Notes: a model not told the origin generated them from the letters alone. A stretch of DNA of 64,000 nucleotides from Thermoflexus hugenholtzii JAD2 (GCF_900187885.1 NZ_FYEK01000071.1:28797-92796), one strand, 5' to 3'. Positions 8,006 through 17,393 are shown, numbered from the stretch's first letter. Made by a program: numbers and translations.

Positions 8006-9043
8006 ATGAAACCGGTGCGTGTAGGGGTGGTCGGCGTGGGCTCCATGGGGGAGCGGCACTGCCGGGTGCTGGGATCCCTGCGTGGGGTGGAGCTGGTGGG
8101 CGTTTATGACCGCTGTCGTGAGCGGGCGCTGGAGGTGGCTGCCCGCTATGAGACCCGGGCGTTCGCCCGCCTGGAGGATCTGGCCGCCGCGGTGGAGGCG
8201 GCCACCATCGCCACCCCCACGCCCACCCATGCGGAGATCGCCCTGGAGCTGATCGAACGAGATGTGGCGGTCATGATCGAGAAGCCCATGGCCACCTCCA
8301 CCATCGAGGCCATGGCCATCTGCGAGGCCGCCCGCCGTCGTCGCGTCCCGGTCCAGGTCGGCCATATCGAGCGCTTCAACCCTGTCTACATCGAGCTCAA
8401 GACCATCCTGGAGCCCATGCGGCCCATCAGCCTAACCTTTCGGCGACTGAGCCCCTACGCGGTCAGCAACCGCGACGCCGACGTGATCTTGGACCTCATG
8501 GTTCACGATCTGGATCTCGCCATCGATCTGATCGGCGCCCCGCCGGCCCGCATCTACCCGGTGGGACGCCAGGTGTTCTCCGAAGCGGTGGACTACGCCA
8601 TCCTGACCATGGAGTTCCCGGGCGGGGAGCTGGCCACTCTCTTCGCCTCCCGGGTGACCGAGCAGAAAGTCCGCGCCATTGAGATCACCGCCGCCGAGGC
8701 TTACATCGAAGCCGATCTCCTGAACAAGGGGATCACGGTTTACCGCTACACGATCCCGATCTACACCAACGACAACCAGCCGGTGAAATACCGCCAGGAA
8801 GGGTGGATGGAACGGATCGGGATCCCCATGGCGGAGCCCCTGGCTCTGGAGCTCCAGCACTTCGTAGACTGCGTGCGAACCGGGAAGACGCCTCAGGTCT
8901 CCGCGCAGGATGGCCTCCGGGTCATCCAGCTGGCGGAACGGATCCGAACGCTTCTGTATCAGGGAGCGGCCGTGGCGCTCCGCTTTCCATCCCTCGCCGC
9001 CCCCGTCGGGGCGAATCCCCAGCTTTCGGAGGTCGAACGTTGA
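8006..9043 (+). CDS. Gfo/Idh/MocA-family nucleotide-sugar dehydrogenase
   Basis: A 345-residue NAD(P)-dependent oxidoreductase. The N-terminal Rossmann motif is VGVVGVGSMGERH, and EKPMATS is the conserved EKP catalytic signature near residue 93. A C-terminal alpha/beta domain with HDLDLAIDL supplies the substrate-binding His. The family includes WbpB/WlbA, which oxidise C3 of UDP-GlcNAc-derived hexuronates before transamination. It starts 1 base after the aminotransferase stop, and its own stop overlaps the TTG start of the epimerase. The three are clearly coupled and probably work in sequence on one UDP-sugar. Confidence 0.9.
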   Translation: MKPVRVGVVGVGSMGERHCRVLGSLRGVELVGVYDRCRERALEVAARYETRAFARLEDLAAAVEAATIATPTPTHAEIALELIERDVAVMIEKPMATSTIEAMAICEAARRRRVPVQVGHIERFNPVYIELKTILEPMRPISLTFRRLSPYAVSNRDADVILDLMVHDLDLAIDLIGAPPARIYPVGRQVFSEAVDYAILTMEFPGGELATLFASRVTEQKVRAIEITAAEAYIEADLLNKGITVYRYTIPIYTNDNQPVKYRQEGWMERIGIPMAEPLALELQHFVDCVRTGKTPQVSAQDGLRVIQLAERIRTLLYQGAAVALRFPSLAAPVGANPQLSEVER

Positions 9044-10203
9044 AGATCGTGTCCGTGGTGGGAGCCCGCCCCGAGTTCATTCAGGCCGCGCCGGTCAGCC
9101 GGGCCTTGCGGCAGGAGCACCACGAGGTGCTGGTCCACACCGGCCAGCACTATGACGACCGCATGTCCCGCATCTTCTTCGAGGACCTGGATCTGCCACA
9201 GCCGGACTACAACCTGGGGGTGGGCTCCGGGCCTCACGGCCGCCAGACCGGCGAGATGATGGCCCGCCTGGAGGAGGTCCTGTTCCGGGAACAGCCGGAC
9301 CTGGTCATCGTGCGAGGGGACACCAACTCCACACTGGCCGGGGCTCTGGCGGCAGCGAAGCTGCATATCCCGCTGGCCCACATCGAGGCCGGCGAGCGCA
9401 GCTTCAACAAACGGATGCCGGAAGAGATTAACCGGCTGGTGGCCGACCGCCTGGCCGATCTCCACTTCTGCATCACCCGACGCGCGGTGCAGCATCTGGC
9501 CCGGGAGGGGATCACCGAGGGGGTTTTCTTCGTCGGGGATGTGATGCTGGACGCGGTGCGGATCTACCTGCCCCGCGCGCTGGAACGAGCGCCCGCCCTG
9601 CTGGAGCAGCTCGACCTTTCGCCCGGCGGATACTTGCTGGTCACCGTCCACCGGGCCGGCAACACCGACTCCCCTCACCGTCTCGCCGGGGTCCTCTCCG
9701 CCCTGAACGCCATCCCGGAGCCCATCCTGTTCCCGGTTCATCCCCGGACCCGTCAGGCCCTGTCGCGCTACGGCCTTCAAGCAGCGGATCATGTCCGTCT
9801 GATCGAGCCGGTGGGCTACCTGGACATGCTCGCCCTGGAGGCCCACGCCCGGATGATCCTCACCGACTCCGGCGGGGTCCAGCGGGAGGCGTATTTCCTC
9901 GGCATCCCCTGCCTCACCCTGCGGGAGGAGACCGAGCTGATGGAGACCGTGGAAGTGGGATGGAATCTCCTGGTGGGGACGGATCCCCGTCGCATCGTAG
10001 AGGCATGGCGGTCCTTCCGGCCCCGCGGCCCCCGTCCGCCGCTGTTCGGGGACGGCCACGCAGCGGAGCGGATCGCCGCGGTGCTCCGCCAGAGCCCTCC
10101 GCGCTTCGGCCAGCACTACCGCTGGCCGGATCAAATACGGCTGCGGACGTTCGAGGACCGAGAACTTTCCCTGATCCCTTCCCCGGGTTGGGGATCCGGC
10201 TGA
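9040..10203 (+). CDS. wecB: UDP-N-acetylglucosamine 2-epimerase (non-hydrolysing)
   Basis: A 387-residue enzyme that interconverts UDP-GlcNAc and UDP-ManNAc or their 3-acetamido analogues. The start KIVSVVGARPEFIQAAP, then HTGQHYDDRMS, RGDTNS, HIEAGERSFN, PEEINR and DSGGVQREA, are the WecB/WbpI signatures in order. Translation probably begins at TTG 9040: the family N-terminus starts exactly there, and TTGA overlaps the stop of the dehydrogenase. The context with a DegT aminotransferase and a Gfo/Idh dehydrogenase favours a WbpI-like role on UDP-2,3-diacetamido sugars, but sequence alone cannot separate WecB from WbpI. Confidence 0.9.
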   Translation: MKIVSVVGARPEFIQAAPVSRALRQEHHEVLVHTGQHYDDRMSRIFFEDLDLPQPDYNLGVGSGPHGRQTGEMMARLEEVLFREQPDLVIVRGDTNSTLAGALAAAKLHIPLAHIEAGERSFNKRMPEEINRLVADRLADLHFCITRRAVQHLAREGITEGVFFVGDVMLDAVRIYLPRALERAPALLEQLDLSPGGYLLVTVHRAGNTDSPHRLAGVLSALNAIPEPILFPVHPRTRQALSRYGLQAADHVRLIEPVGYLDMLALEAHARMILTDSGGVQREAYFLGIPCLTLREETELMETVEVGWNLLVGTDPRRIVEAWRSFRPRGPRPPLFGDGHAAERIAAVLRQSPPRFGQHYRWPDQIRLRTFEDRELSLIPSPGWGSG

Positions 10204-10273
10204 AGCGCCCCAAGGATCCAGGGATGGTCAGGGACATTGTGGAAAGGTTCCCAAGCAGGGAAAGGAGTCATCC

Positions 10274-11887
10274 ATGAACGGAGCCGCGCTTCTGGTGGAA
10301 AGCCTGCAGCAACAGGGCGTCTCGGTGATCTTCGGTCTGCCGGGCGATGAAGTCGCGTTCTTCGAGGCGCTCCGGGGCAGCCCCATCCGGTTCATCACCG
10401 TGCGCCATGAACAGGCTGCCGCCTTCATGGCGGATGCCTACGGCCGGCTGACCAGGTGCCCAGGGGTCTGTTTCTCCACCCTGGGGCCTGGGGCCACCAA
10501 CCTGGCCACCGGCCTGGCCAACGCCTTGCTGGACCGCTCCCCCGTGGTGGCCCTCTCGGATCAGGTCCCCACCGATCAGATGCGCTCGGGGGTTCATCAA
10601 TATATCGACCTGACGGCCATGTTCCAGCCGATCACCAAATGGAGCGCGGTGATCCGCGACCCGGAGCTCATCCCCCCCACCCTGGAATACGCCTTCCGGG
10701 TTGCCCGGGCGGAACGGCCCGGACCGGTGCACCTCACCCTTCCGGTGAACGTGCTGGAGCGGGAGTGCTTCCTGTTCCAACTGGGCAGCGAGCTTCCAGA
10801 ACGTCCGCTCTCCCGAGGCGGTCGTCCGGACCCCCGGGCGCTGCAACAGATGGCCGCGTGGCTTCGCGAGGCCCGGGCCCCGGTCCTGCTCGTGGGCAAT
10901 CTCCCTCTGCGCGCAGGGTTTCTGGAGGCCCTGCGCCGTTTCATCGAAGCCTACCAGATCCCAACCCTGACCACTTATATGGGCAAGGGAGCCCTGCCCG
11001 AGGACCATCCCCTCTGTCTGGGGGTGATCAGCCGTCACGCCCGGGGGGAGCTCGTGGGCCTGTTCACCGCATGTGATCTCATCCTCACCATCGGCTACGA
11101 TGAGGTGGAGGGTGTCAAGCCCAGCCTGTGGATGGTCGGGAACCACAAGCGCGTGGTCTGCATGGACAGCGTAGTGGAGGGGGAGAGCCCGCTGCTCTCC
11201 GCCGACCTCACCCTCGCCGGGGATGTGGCGGCGATCCTGGAAGAGCTGACGGCCCTCGCCCCGGCCGACCGCCAGCCCTGGCTGGAGGTGACCACCGTGC
11301 GGGAAGCGATGCAACGGCCCCTGCAACGGCCGCTGGCGGAAACCGCCCCGCTCTCCCCTGCGGCGATCACCCGGACGCTGTCCCGTGTACTTCCGGATCG
11401 CGGTGTGATCACCGTGGACGTCGGGCTCAACAAGTATGCCATGGGCCTGACCTATCGCATCCGGGGAAGCCAGCGGATCCTCTTCTCCAACGGGCTTTCC
11501 GCGATGGGGTTCGCGCTCCCCGCCGCCCTGGGCGCTCGCCTGGCATGCCCCGAGGAGCCCATCGTGGCGGTCAGCGGCGACGGCGGGTTCCTGATGAACG
11601 TCCAGGAGCTGGAAACCAGCGCCCGCCACGGGCTCCCGGTGATCGCCCTGGTGCTGCGGGACAACGCCCTGGGATTGATCCACCGGATGCAGATGGCGCG
11701 CTTCGGAGATGCCGTGGGCACCACGCTGGGGAACCCAGACCTGCCGACCCTGGCCGCCGCCTTTGGTGCGAGGGGCATCACCGTGGACAGCGTGGACATC
11801 CTGGCGGACGTCCTGATCGAAGCCCTCTCCTCCCATCAGACATGGGTAGTCGACATCCCAACTTCCTATGAGGGATGGCTCCAATGA
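10274..11887 (+). CDS. Thiamine-diphosphate enzyme, acetolactate synthase-like
   Basis: A 537-residue three-domain ThDP enzyme. The N-terminal Pyr domain has GLPGDEVAFFEAL and the catalytic Glu in RHEQAAAFMADAYGR (residue 46), followed by GPGATNLATGLANAL. The C-terminal PP domain has GDGGFLMNVQELETS. It is about 30 residues shorter than a normal IlvB, has no adjacent small subunit (IlvN), and sits inside a polysaccharide operon. A biosynthetic acetolactate synthase is therefore less likely than a specialised ThDP lyase or decarboxylase acting on a sugar or side-group precursor. Its ATGA overlap with the ATP-grasp gene ties the two functions together. A clear Shine-Dalgarno (AAAGGAG) precedes the ATG. 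Confidence 0.75.
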   Translation: MNGAALLVESLQQQGVSVIFGLPGDEVAFFEALRGSPIRFITVRHEQAAAFMADAYGRLTRCPGVCFSTLGPGATNLATGLANALLDRSPVVALSDQVPTDQMRSGVHQYIDLTAMFQPITKWSAVIRDPELIPPTLEYAFRVARAERPGPVHLTLPVNVLERECFLFQLGSELPERPLSRGGRPDPRALQQMAAWLREARAPVLLVGNLPLRAGFLEALRRFIEAYQIPTLTTYMGKGALPEDHPLCLGVISRHARGELVGLFTACDLILTIGYDEVEGVKPSLWMVGNHKRVVCMDSVVEGESPLLSADLTLAGDVAAILEELTALAPADRQPWLEVTTVREAMQRPLQRPLAETAPLSPAAITRTLSRVLPDRGVITVDVGLNKYAMGLTYRIRGSQRILFSNGLSAMGFALPAALGARLACPEEPIVAVSGDGGFLMNVQELETSARHGLPVIALVLRDNALGLIHRMQMARFGDAVGTTLGNPDLPTLAAAFGARGITVDSVDILADVLIEALSSHQTWVVDIPTSYEGWLQ

Positions 11888-13017
11888 AGAAACGTCCGAA
11901 GCGCATCCTGTTGCTGGGCGCAGGGGGACCACCGGGGATCAACGTGATCCGCTCCTGGCGGGAAGCCCCTGAGCCCTTCTACATCGTGGGAACCGATATG
12001 AACCCCTTCCATCTGGAATGGGTGCCCGCCGACCGGGTCTATCTGGTCCCACCGGTCGATCACCCCGATTACCTGGATGCGATCGCGGAGATCGTGGAGC
12101 GCGAAGGGATCGACCTGATCCACGCCCAGCCCGATGTGGAGGTCCGCGCCCTCTCGGAGAACCGGGAGCGCTTTCCGGCCCGTGTATTCCTTCCGCGGAA
12201 GGAGACCATCCGGCTGCTCCAGGACAAGCAGGCTTCGGCGGAGCGCTGGCGTCAGGCTGGGATCCACACGTTCCCCACGGTGCCGGTGGAAACTCCGGAG
12301 GATCTAGAGCGGGCGGTGGAGATCATCGGGCTCCCCCTCTGGTTGCGCGCCCGAGAGGGGGCAGGGGCGCGGGGCGCCACCCTGGTGGAGCGCATCGAGA
12401 CCGGTATCCACTGGATCGCTTACTGGCGGTCGCGGGGCGTGCGCTGGGAGTTCATCGCCCAGCCCTACTTCTCCGGCCGGGAGTTCGCCTGGCAATCCCT
12501 CTGGAAGGACGGGCGGCTCATCGTCTCCCAGGGACGACAGCGGATCGAATACATCTATCCCCACTTGGCGCCCTCCGGCCGCACGGGGACCAGCGCCGTG
12601 ACGGTGACCGTGCATGACGAGCGGGTCAACGAGGTGGCTACGCGTTGTGTGCTGGCGGTGGATCCGCAGGCGACCGGGGTGTTCAGCGTGGACCTGATGG
12701 AAGACGAGCGGGGCAACCTGTTCCCCACTGAGATCAACGCCGGCCGCTTCTTCACCACCACGTATTTCTACACGCGGGCGGGCTGCAACATGCCCTATTA
12801 TATGATCCGGCTGGCCTTCGACGAGCCCCTCCCGGAGCTCCCCTCCTATAACGCCCTGCCAGCTGGCCTTTACTGGATCCGTCACATCGACTGCCCTGCC
12901 GTCCTCGTCCCCCACGGTGCCTTGCGGGTTCAGCGGGAGCCCAGCCTGGCCTGGTTTGATGGAGCACAGTCCATGCAGGCCATCGAGGCAATGTGGCGTG
13001 CCCCCGCGTCGCCATAA
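11884..13017 (+). CDS. ATP-grasp domain ligase
   Basis: A 377-residue protein beginning RILLLGAGGPPGINVIR (preATP-grasp Rossmann-like domain). RKETIRLLQDKQASAERWRQ and PLWLRAREGAGARGATLV match the ATP-binding strands and glycine loop. A C-terminal VFSVDLMEDERGNLFPTEIN carries the metal-binding D, E and N. It resembles carbamoyl-phosphate-synthase-like carboxylate-amine ligases. The ATG at 11884 overlaps the preceding stop as ATGA. The likely job is ATP-dependent coupling of a carboxylate to an amine (for example an acyl or amino-acid decoration of an amino sugar), perhaps on the product of the upstream ThDP enzyme; that is inference from coupling only. Confidence 0.7.
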   Translation: MKKRPKRILLLGAGGPPGINVIRSWREAPEPFYIVGTDMNPFHLEWVPADRVYLVPPVDHPDYLDAIAEIVEREGIDLIHAQPDVEVRALSENRERFPARVFLPRKETIRLLQDKQASAERWRQAGIHTFPTVPVETPEDLERAVEIIGLPLWLRAREGAGARGATLVERIETGIHWIAYWRSRGVRWEFIAQPYFSGREFAWQSLWKDGRLIVSQGRQRIEYIYPHLAPSGRTGTSAVTVTVHDERVNEVATRCVLAVDPQATGVFSVDLMEDERGNLFPTEINAGRFFTTTYFYTRAGCNMPYYMIRLAFDEPLPELPSYNALPAGLYWIRHIDCPAVLVPHGALRVQREPSLAWFDGAQSMQAIEAMWRAPASP

Positions 13018-13081
13018 ACGAAGTGATGGATGAGAAATCTGTTCCCATATTCCCCTCGTTGCCAAGGAGGAGTGAAGCGCT

Positions 13082-13270
13082 ATGAAACATGTGAGGCCTG
13101 AGGAACGATTGCAGGCGCTGCGAGCGGAGATCGCCCGGTTGATACGCGATGGGGACGATGAGGAGGGGCTCCGTCTTCGTGCCCTGCTGGCGGAACTGGA
13201 GCGCTGGGAAGCTGTGCGGCTCAACAGCCGCCCCACCCCCTGGCTTTCCAGGGATTCCCTGCCCCAATAG
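13082..13270 (+). CDS. Small hypothetical protein, 62 aa, helical
   Basis: A 62-residue charged protein. Residues 5-45 are heptad-like and rich in E, R and L (ERLQALRAEIARLIRDGDDE), predicting a helical hairpin. A strong Shine-Dalgarno (AAGGAGGAG) sits 9 bases before the ATG, codon use agrees with its neighbours, and it fills the gap between the ATP-grasp and GT2 genes. These points support real translation. I do not recognise the family. A small regulatory or scaffold partner in the polysaccharide operon is possible. Confidence 0.55.
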   Translation: MKHVRPEERLQALRAEIARLIRDGDDEEGLRLRALLAELERWEAVRLNSRPTPWLSRDSLPQ

Positions 13271-13303
13271 GTCCTCTGAAATCTACTATGGAGGGAAAGC
13301 GTC

Positions 13304-14086
13304 TTGCCCAGTGAAATCCGATATACCCTGATCATTCCCTGTTACAACGAGGCGGAGACTATCCCTCATCTCCGGGAGGCCCTCCGGCCCGTGATCGAGC
13401 AGCTGAAGAGCGATGGAGGGGTGGAGGTGCTTTTCGTGGACGACGGGAGCACCGATGGCACGGGGGATCTCCTGCGAGCGATCTTCGCGGGCTGGCCCTT
13501 CGTGCGGATCCTAAGCCACCCCCACAACCGGGGTCTGGGGGCTGCGTTGCGCACCGGATTCCAGGCGGCCCGCGGGGAAATCGTGATCACGACCGACAGC
13601 GATGGGACCTATCCCTTCGAAGAGACCCTCACGCTGCTGCGGCATCTACGGGAGAATGTGGATCTGGTGACCGCCTCGCCGTATGCCCCCGGTGGAGGCA
13701 TCGAGGGCGTGCCCCCCTGGCGGCAGCTGTTCAGCTTCGGCGCTTCGTTTCTCTACCGGCTGATCTTGCACTCTCCGGTGCGCACCTACACCGCCCTCTT
13801 CCGCGCCTACCGCCGCCGTGTCCTGGAGGCGATCTCCATCGAGTCAGACGGCTATGTCGCGGTGGCGGAGATCATGGCCAAAGCCATCCGCCGGGGGTTT
13901 CGCGTGGCCGAATATCCGACCACCCTGCGAGTCCGCCGCTTCGGGCGCTCAAAGATGAAGATCCTGCGCACCATCCTGGCCCACCTGCGTCTGATGGCCC
14001 ACCTGATCTTCCCGGTGAGGGCTGCGCCCTCCCTTCCCACCGGTCCTCTCCAGATGGCGGACAAAGAATCCGGAGGTCTTCGATGA
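13304..14086 (+). CDS. Family 2 glycosyltransferase, DPM1/polyprenyl-phosphate mannosyltransferase-like
   Basis: A 260-residue GT2 with YTLIIPCYNEAETIP, FVDDGSTDGTGDLL, HNRGLGAALRTGF and TTDSDGTYPFEE (metal-binding DSD), the dolichol-phosphate-mannose-synthase-like signatures. No long C-terminal membrane region is present, as in soluble DPM1-like enzymes. The start is TTG at 13304 with GGAGGG upstream. The following gene overlaps its stop as ATGA and encodes an SMR-like membrane protein. That pairing recalls ArnC with ArnE/ArnF: a lipid-linked sugar is made and then flipped. Function by that analogy is inferred. Confidence 0.85.
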   Translation: MPSEIRYTLIIPCYNEAETIPHLREALRPVIEQLKSDGGVEVLFVDDGSTDGTGDLLRAIFAGWPFVRILSHPHNRGLGAALRTGFQAARGEIVITTDSDGTYPFEETLTLLRHLRENVDLVTASPYAPGGGIEGVPPWRQLFSFGASFLYRLILHSPVRTYTALFRAYRRRVLEAISIESDGYVAVAEIMAKAIRRGFRVAEYPTTLRVRRFGRSKMKILRTILAHLRLMAHLIFPVRAAPSLPTGPLQMADKESGGLR

Positions 14087-14454
14087 GGGGAGCGCTGGGA
14101 TATCTGCTGGTCAGCATTGTGTGCGCCGTCATCGGTCAGCTCCTGCTGAAACAGGGCATGCGGGAGATGGGCCCGGTGACCCTGAGCCTGTCCGGGCTGC
14201 CGGATCTGATCCTCCGCCTGGCCACCAGCCCATGGGTGGTGGTGGGGATGAGCCTGTATCTGGGAGGAAGCCTGTTCTGGCTGACGGCGCTGTCGCGGAT
14301 CGACCTGAGCCTGGCCTACCCCTTCGCGGGACTGAACTACGTGCTGATCGTCATCGCCTCGTATCTGCTGTTTGGGGAATCCCTGAGCCCTCTCCGGGTG
14401 ATCGGCGTGCTGCTCATCGCCCTGGGGGTCAGCCTGGTAGCCCGTAGCGCGTGA
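14083..14454 (+). CDS. SMR/EamA-type small membrane protein, possible lipid-linked sugar flippase subunit
   Basis: A 123-residue, four-helix membrane protein: LGYLLVSIVCAVIGQLLLK, WVVVGMSLYLGGSLFWL, AYPFAGLNYVLIVIASYLL and VIGVLLIALGVSLVA. The QLLLKQGM start and SLAYPFAGLNYV are typical of the ArnE/ArnF branch of the DMT superfamily, which flips undecaprenyl-phosphate amino sugars. It is translationally coupled to the DPM1-like GT2. Homologous drug exporters such as EmrE are the alternative, but context argues for glycolipid transport. Confidence 0.8.
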   Translation: MRGALGYLLVSIVCAVIGQLLLKQGMREMGPVTLSLSGLPDLILRLATSPWVVVGMSLYLGGSLFWLTALSRIDLSLAYPFAGLNYVLIVIASYLLFGESLSPLRVIGVLLIALGVSLVARSA

Positions 14455-14468
14455 ACGCGATTTTTAAG

Positions 14469-14489
14469 CCGCCTGGCCCTCTAGGCCAG
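14469..14489 (+). other. Intercistronic stem-loop
   Basis: GCCTGGCC-CTCTA-GGCCAGGC forms a perfect 8-bp stem just upstream of the FAD oxidoreductase Shine-Dalgarno, inside the operon. TTTTTAA precedes it rather than follows it, so on the plus strand it is not a classic terminator. It may be an mRNA-stability or attenuation element. Confidence 0.35.
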
Positions 14490-14504
14490 GCCCCGGGAGG
14501 GAAG

Positions 14505-15821
14505 ATGCGCATCGCAGTGATCGGGGGCGGGATCGTAGGGGTGAGCCTGGCCTATTTCCTGAGCCGGGCCGGGCATCGGGTGGTCCTGTATGAAGCCAGC
14601 GACCAGCCCGGCGGCCTGGCCGGGACCATCCGGCTGGGCGATGTGGAGGTGGATCGCTTTTATCACACGATCCTCTCCAGCGACACCCATATGCAGGCGC
14701 TGGCAGCGGAGCTCGGGATCGCGGACCGGCTACGGTTCCGTCCCACCGGATCCGCTTTCTTCCACGAGGGCCGGCTCTATCCGATGACGACCCTGCGGGA
14801 TTTCATGGCTTTCCCCCTCCTGCGGACAGCGGATCGGATCCGCCTGGGGCTGACGATCCTCGCGGCCTACCTTCACCGGGATTGGCGCCGCCTAGAGGAA
14901 ATCAGCGTGGAAGAGTGGCTGATCCGCTGGGGCGGCCGGCGGGCGTTTCACCATCTCTGGCGGCCGATGCTGCGCGCCAAGTTCGACGGGCGCTTTGAGG
15001 ATCTCCCCGCCACCTACATCTGGGCTCGTCTGATCCGCACCCGCTCCACCCGCCGGGGGGTCTCCCAGCGGGAGATGGCCGGTTACTTGGTCGGCGGCCA
15101 TATGACCATGATCCGGGCGATGATCCGAGCGATCGAGGCCACCGGCGGAGAGATCCGGCTTCGAACCCCTGTGCGGGAAGTGCGGGTGGAGGAGAACCGG
15201 GTCCGTGGCGTCCGGATCGATGGGGTAGTGGAGCCTTTCGAGGCCGCCGCGATCACGCTACATCCTCCCCTCGTCCCTCCCCTCCTCCCGGACGTTCAGG
15301 GATCGTGGGTGGAAGATCTGCGCGCCTGGCGCTACCTGGGGGTGATCTGCGTGCTCCTGGCCCTGGACCGTCCCCTGACGGATTACTGGACGGTTTACAT
15401 CACTGATGAGTCCGTGCCCTTCACAGGGGTGATCGAAACCACGCATTACATCGATCCGGCGGATGTGGGGGGCCATCACCTGGTCTACCTGCCCAAGTAT
15501 GTGGCATGGGATTCCCCCTGGCTGCAGCGGAGCGACTCCGAGATCCTGGAGGCATGGCTGGAGCATCTCCAACGGATGTTCCCCTCGTTCCATCCGAGCT
15601 GGGTGCGCCACGCCCGGGTCCATCGGGAGCGCTACGTGGAGCCGCTCTTCCACCGGGGCCAGTGGCGGCGGATCCCCCCTCTCGTCACCCCGGTGGAGGG
15701 GCTCTTCCTGGTCAACCTGACCCAGATCTACCCGGCTCTGACCAATGGGGAATCCCTCACCCGACACGCGCGCCGCTCGGCCGAGGAGATCACGCGACAT
15801 CTGGAGGGGGGATCCCTGTAA
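14505..15821 (+). CDS. FAD-dependent oxidoreductase, protoporphyrinogen oxidase/UDP-galactopyranose mutase-like
   Basis: A 438-residue flavoprotein. The dinucleotide-binding motif RIAVIGGGIVGVSLAYFLSRAG is at the start, followed by YEASDQPGGLAG, which places FAD. A late GLFLVNLTQIYP then leads into an NGESLTRHAR FAD-binding tail. Such NAD(P)-binding FAD amine-oxidase-like proteins are common in surface-glycan clusters (desaturases or mutases), with unknown substrates. The ATG at 14505 is preferred over a GTG at 14451: the FAD motif begins there and GGGAGGG lies 4-10 bases upstream. It lies between the flippase-like gene and the initiating sugar transferase. Confidence 0.8.
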   Translation: MRIAVIGGGIVGVSLAYFLSRAGHRVVLYEASDQPGGLAGTIRLGDVEVDRFYHTILSSDTHMQALAAELGIADRLRFRPTGSAFFHEGRLYPMTTLRDFMAFPLLRTADRIRLGLTILAAYLHRDWRRLEEISVEEWLIRWGGRRAFHHLWRPMLRAKFDGRFEDLPATYIWARLIRTRSTRRGVSQREMAGYLVGGHMTMIRAMIRAIEATGGEIRLRTPVREVRVEENRVRGVRIDGVVEPFEAAAITLHPPLVPPLLPDVQGSWVEDLRAWRYLGVICVLLALDRPLTDYWTVYITDESVPFTGVIETTHYIDPADVGGHHLVYLPKYVAWDSPWLQRSDSEILEAWLEHLQRMFPSFHPSWVRHARVHRERYVEPLFHRGQWRRIPPLVTPVEGLFLVNLTQIYPALTNGESLTRHARRSAEEITRHLEGGSL

Positions 15822-15866
15822 GCGGCTCTGCCCGGAAATCGAGAATGAGACAAGGGGAGCTTGAGG

Positions 15867-17348
15867 ATGCGTCCGGACGTCTTGCCTTCCGAACTGATCC
15901 GCGTGAGATCGTGGGAAGAAGCCCGGGAGCTGGAATGGGTGGGGCTGCGGGCCGGCCTGGTCCTGGCGGACAGTTTCGCCCTGCTGCTGGCCTTCTTCTG
16001 CTCCTACTGGATCCGCTTTGAGACCCGGCTGCCCATCTTCTATCAGCCGGAGAGCCCGCCGGTTCGGTATTACGGCCTGCTGATGGCTGCCCTGATCCCC
16101 GTGTGGCTGCTGATCTTCGCCGCTCACCGCCTTTACGCGCCCGATCATCTTTTCCATGGAACATCAGAATACATGCGGGTGATCCAGGCGGCCAGCGTGG
16201 GGATGATGGCGGCTATCGTCGCCAGCTTTATGGAGCCTGGCCTGGTGATCGCGCGAGGCTGGCTGCTGCTTTCCTGGATCCTCTCCATCGCCCTGGTGGG
16301 ATGGGAACGTTTTCTGGTCCGGCGGGTTGTCTACGCCCTGCGGGCTCGAGGCCGGCTCCAGGTCCCCGCGCTGATCATCGGGGCGGACGAAGAGGGGCGC
16401 ATGGTCGCCGAGCAGCTTCGATCGTCTCCGATCTCCGGGATGAACCTGATCGGCGTCCTCGATCCCCACCTCCCACGCGGGAAGGAGGTGCTGCCCGGCC
16501 TGCCGGTGCTGGGCACACCGGCGGATCTCCCCCGCCTCGTGGAGCAGCTGGGGATCCGGGAGGTCATCGTCTCCGCCAGCGCGCTACCCCGGGAGGCGCT
16601 GGTGGAGCTGTTCCGCACCTTCGCCTTCCATCCCCAGGTCAACCTGCGTCTTTCCTCGGGCCTCTATGAGCTCCTGGCTACGGGAACCGAGGTGCGGGAG
16701 GTGATGGGCGTTCCCTTGCTCTACTGGCGACGGCTCCGGCTCTCACCCCTGGAACAGATCCTCAAAGCGGTGATGGACTATACCCTGGCCGCCGGGGCGT
16801 TGATCCTTCTCGCTCCCTTGATGCTGCTCATCGCCCTGGCCATCCGGCTGGATTCCCCCGGCCCGGTGTTCTATCGGCGGCGCGTGGTGGGGCTGGGCGG
16901 GAAGCTCTTCGACGCCTTCAAGTTCCGCACCATGGTGGTGAACGCGGAAGCCCTCCTGGAGCAGAACCCGGCGTTAAAGGAAGCTTTCCGGCAAAACTAC
17001 AAGCTGCGGGACGATCCGCGGGTGACGCGGGTGGGGCGGATCCTGCGTCGATGGAGCCTGGATGAGCTGCCGCAACTCTTCAATGTGCTGCGGGGGGAGA
17101 TGAGCCTGGTGGGCCCTCGAATGCTGACGCCGGAGGAGATCTCCCGCTACGGGCGCTGGGCGCTGAACCTGCTGACCGTCAAGCCCGGCATCACCGGGCT
17201 GTGGCAGGTCTCGGGGCGGGCGGATCTGCCTTACAGCGAGCGGGTGCGCCTGGACCTCTTCTACATCCGCAACTACAGCCTGTGGCTGGATCTGGCCATC
17301 CTGGCTCAGACCATCCCCGCCGTGATCCGGAAACGGGGGGCCTATTGA
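15867..17348 (+). CDS. Exopolysaccharide polyprenyl-glycosylphosphotransferase
   Basis: A 493-residue membrane enzyme that starts glycan assembly by moving a sugar-1-phosphate onto undecaprenyl phosphate. About four to five helices (residues 24-150) precede a CoA-binding-like Rossmann domain ([19 protein letters not shown]). A helix and the catalytic sugar-transferase domain follow, with [19 protein letters not shown], the DE pair in [25 protein letters not shown], and [13 protein letters not shown]. This is the full WbaP/CpsE-like architecture. The ATG at 15867 is chosen with AAGGGGAG upstream. It closes the polysaccharide operon. Confidence 0.93.
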   Translation: MRPDVLPSELIRVRSWEEARELEWVGLRAGLVLADSFALLLAFFCSYWIRFETRLPIFYQPESPPVRYYGLLMAALIPVWLLIFAAHRLYAPDHLFHGTSEYMRVIQAASVGMMAAIVASFMEPGLVIARGWLLLSWILSIALVGWERFLVRRVVYALRARGRLQVPALIIGADEEGRMVAEQLRSSPISGMNLIGVLDPHLPRGKEVLPGLPVLGTPADLPRLVEQLGIREVIVSASALPREALVELFRTFAFHPQVNLRLSSGLYELLATGTEVREVMGVPLLYWRRLRLSPLEQILKAVMDYTLAAGALILLAPLMLLIALAIRLDSPGPVFYRRRVVGLGGKLFDAFKFRTMVVNAEALLEQNPALKEAFRQNYKLRDDPRVTRVGRILRRWSLDELPQLFNVLRGEMSLVGPRMLTPEEISRYGRWALNLLTVKPGITGLWQVSGRADLPYSERVRLDLFYIRNYSLWLDLAILAQTIPAVIRKRGAY

Positions 17349-17393
17349 GCGGATCTATCGAACGAGGCCCCTTCGGTTTCAGGACGGCATCCG

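Noticed and set aside
10274..11887. Biosynthetic acetolactate synthase (ilvB)
   Set aside because: No ilvN or other branched-chain gene is adjacent, the protein is short, and it lies in a glycan operon; kept as an ALS-like ThDP enzyme without a symbol.
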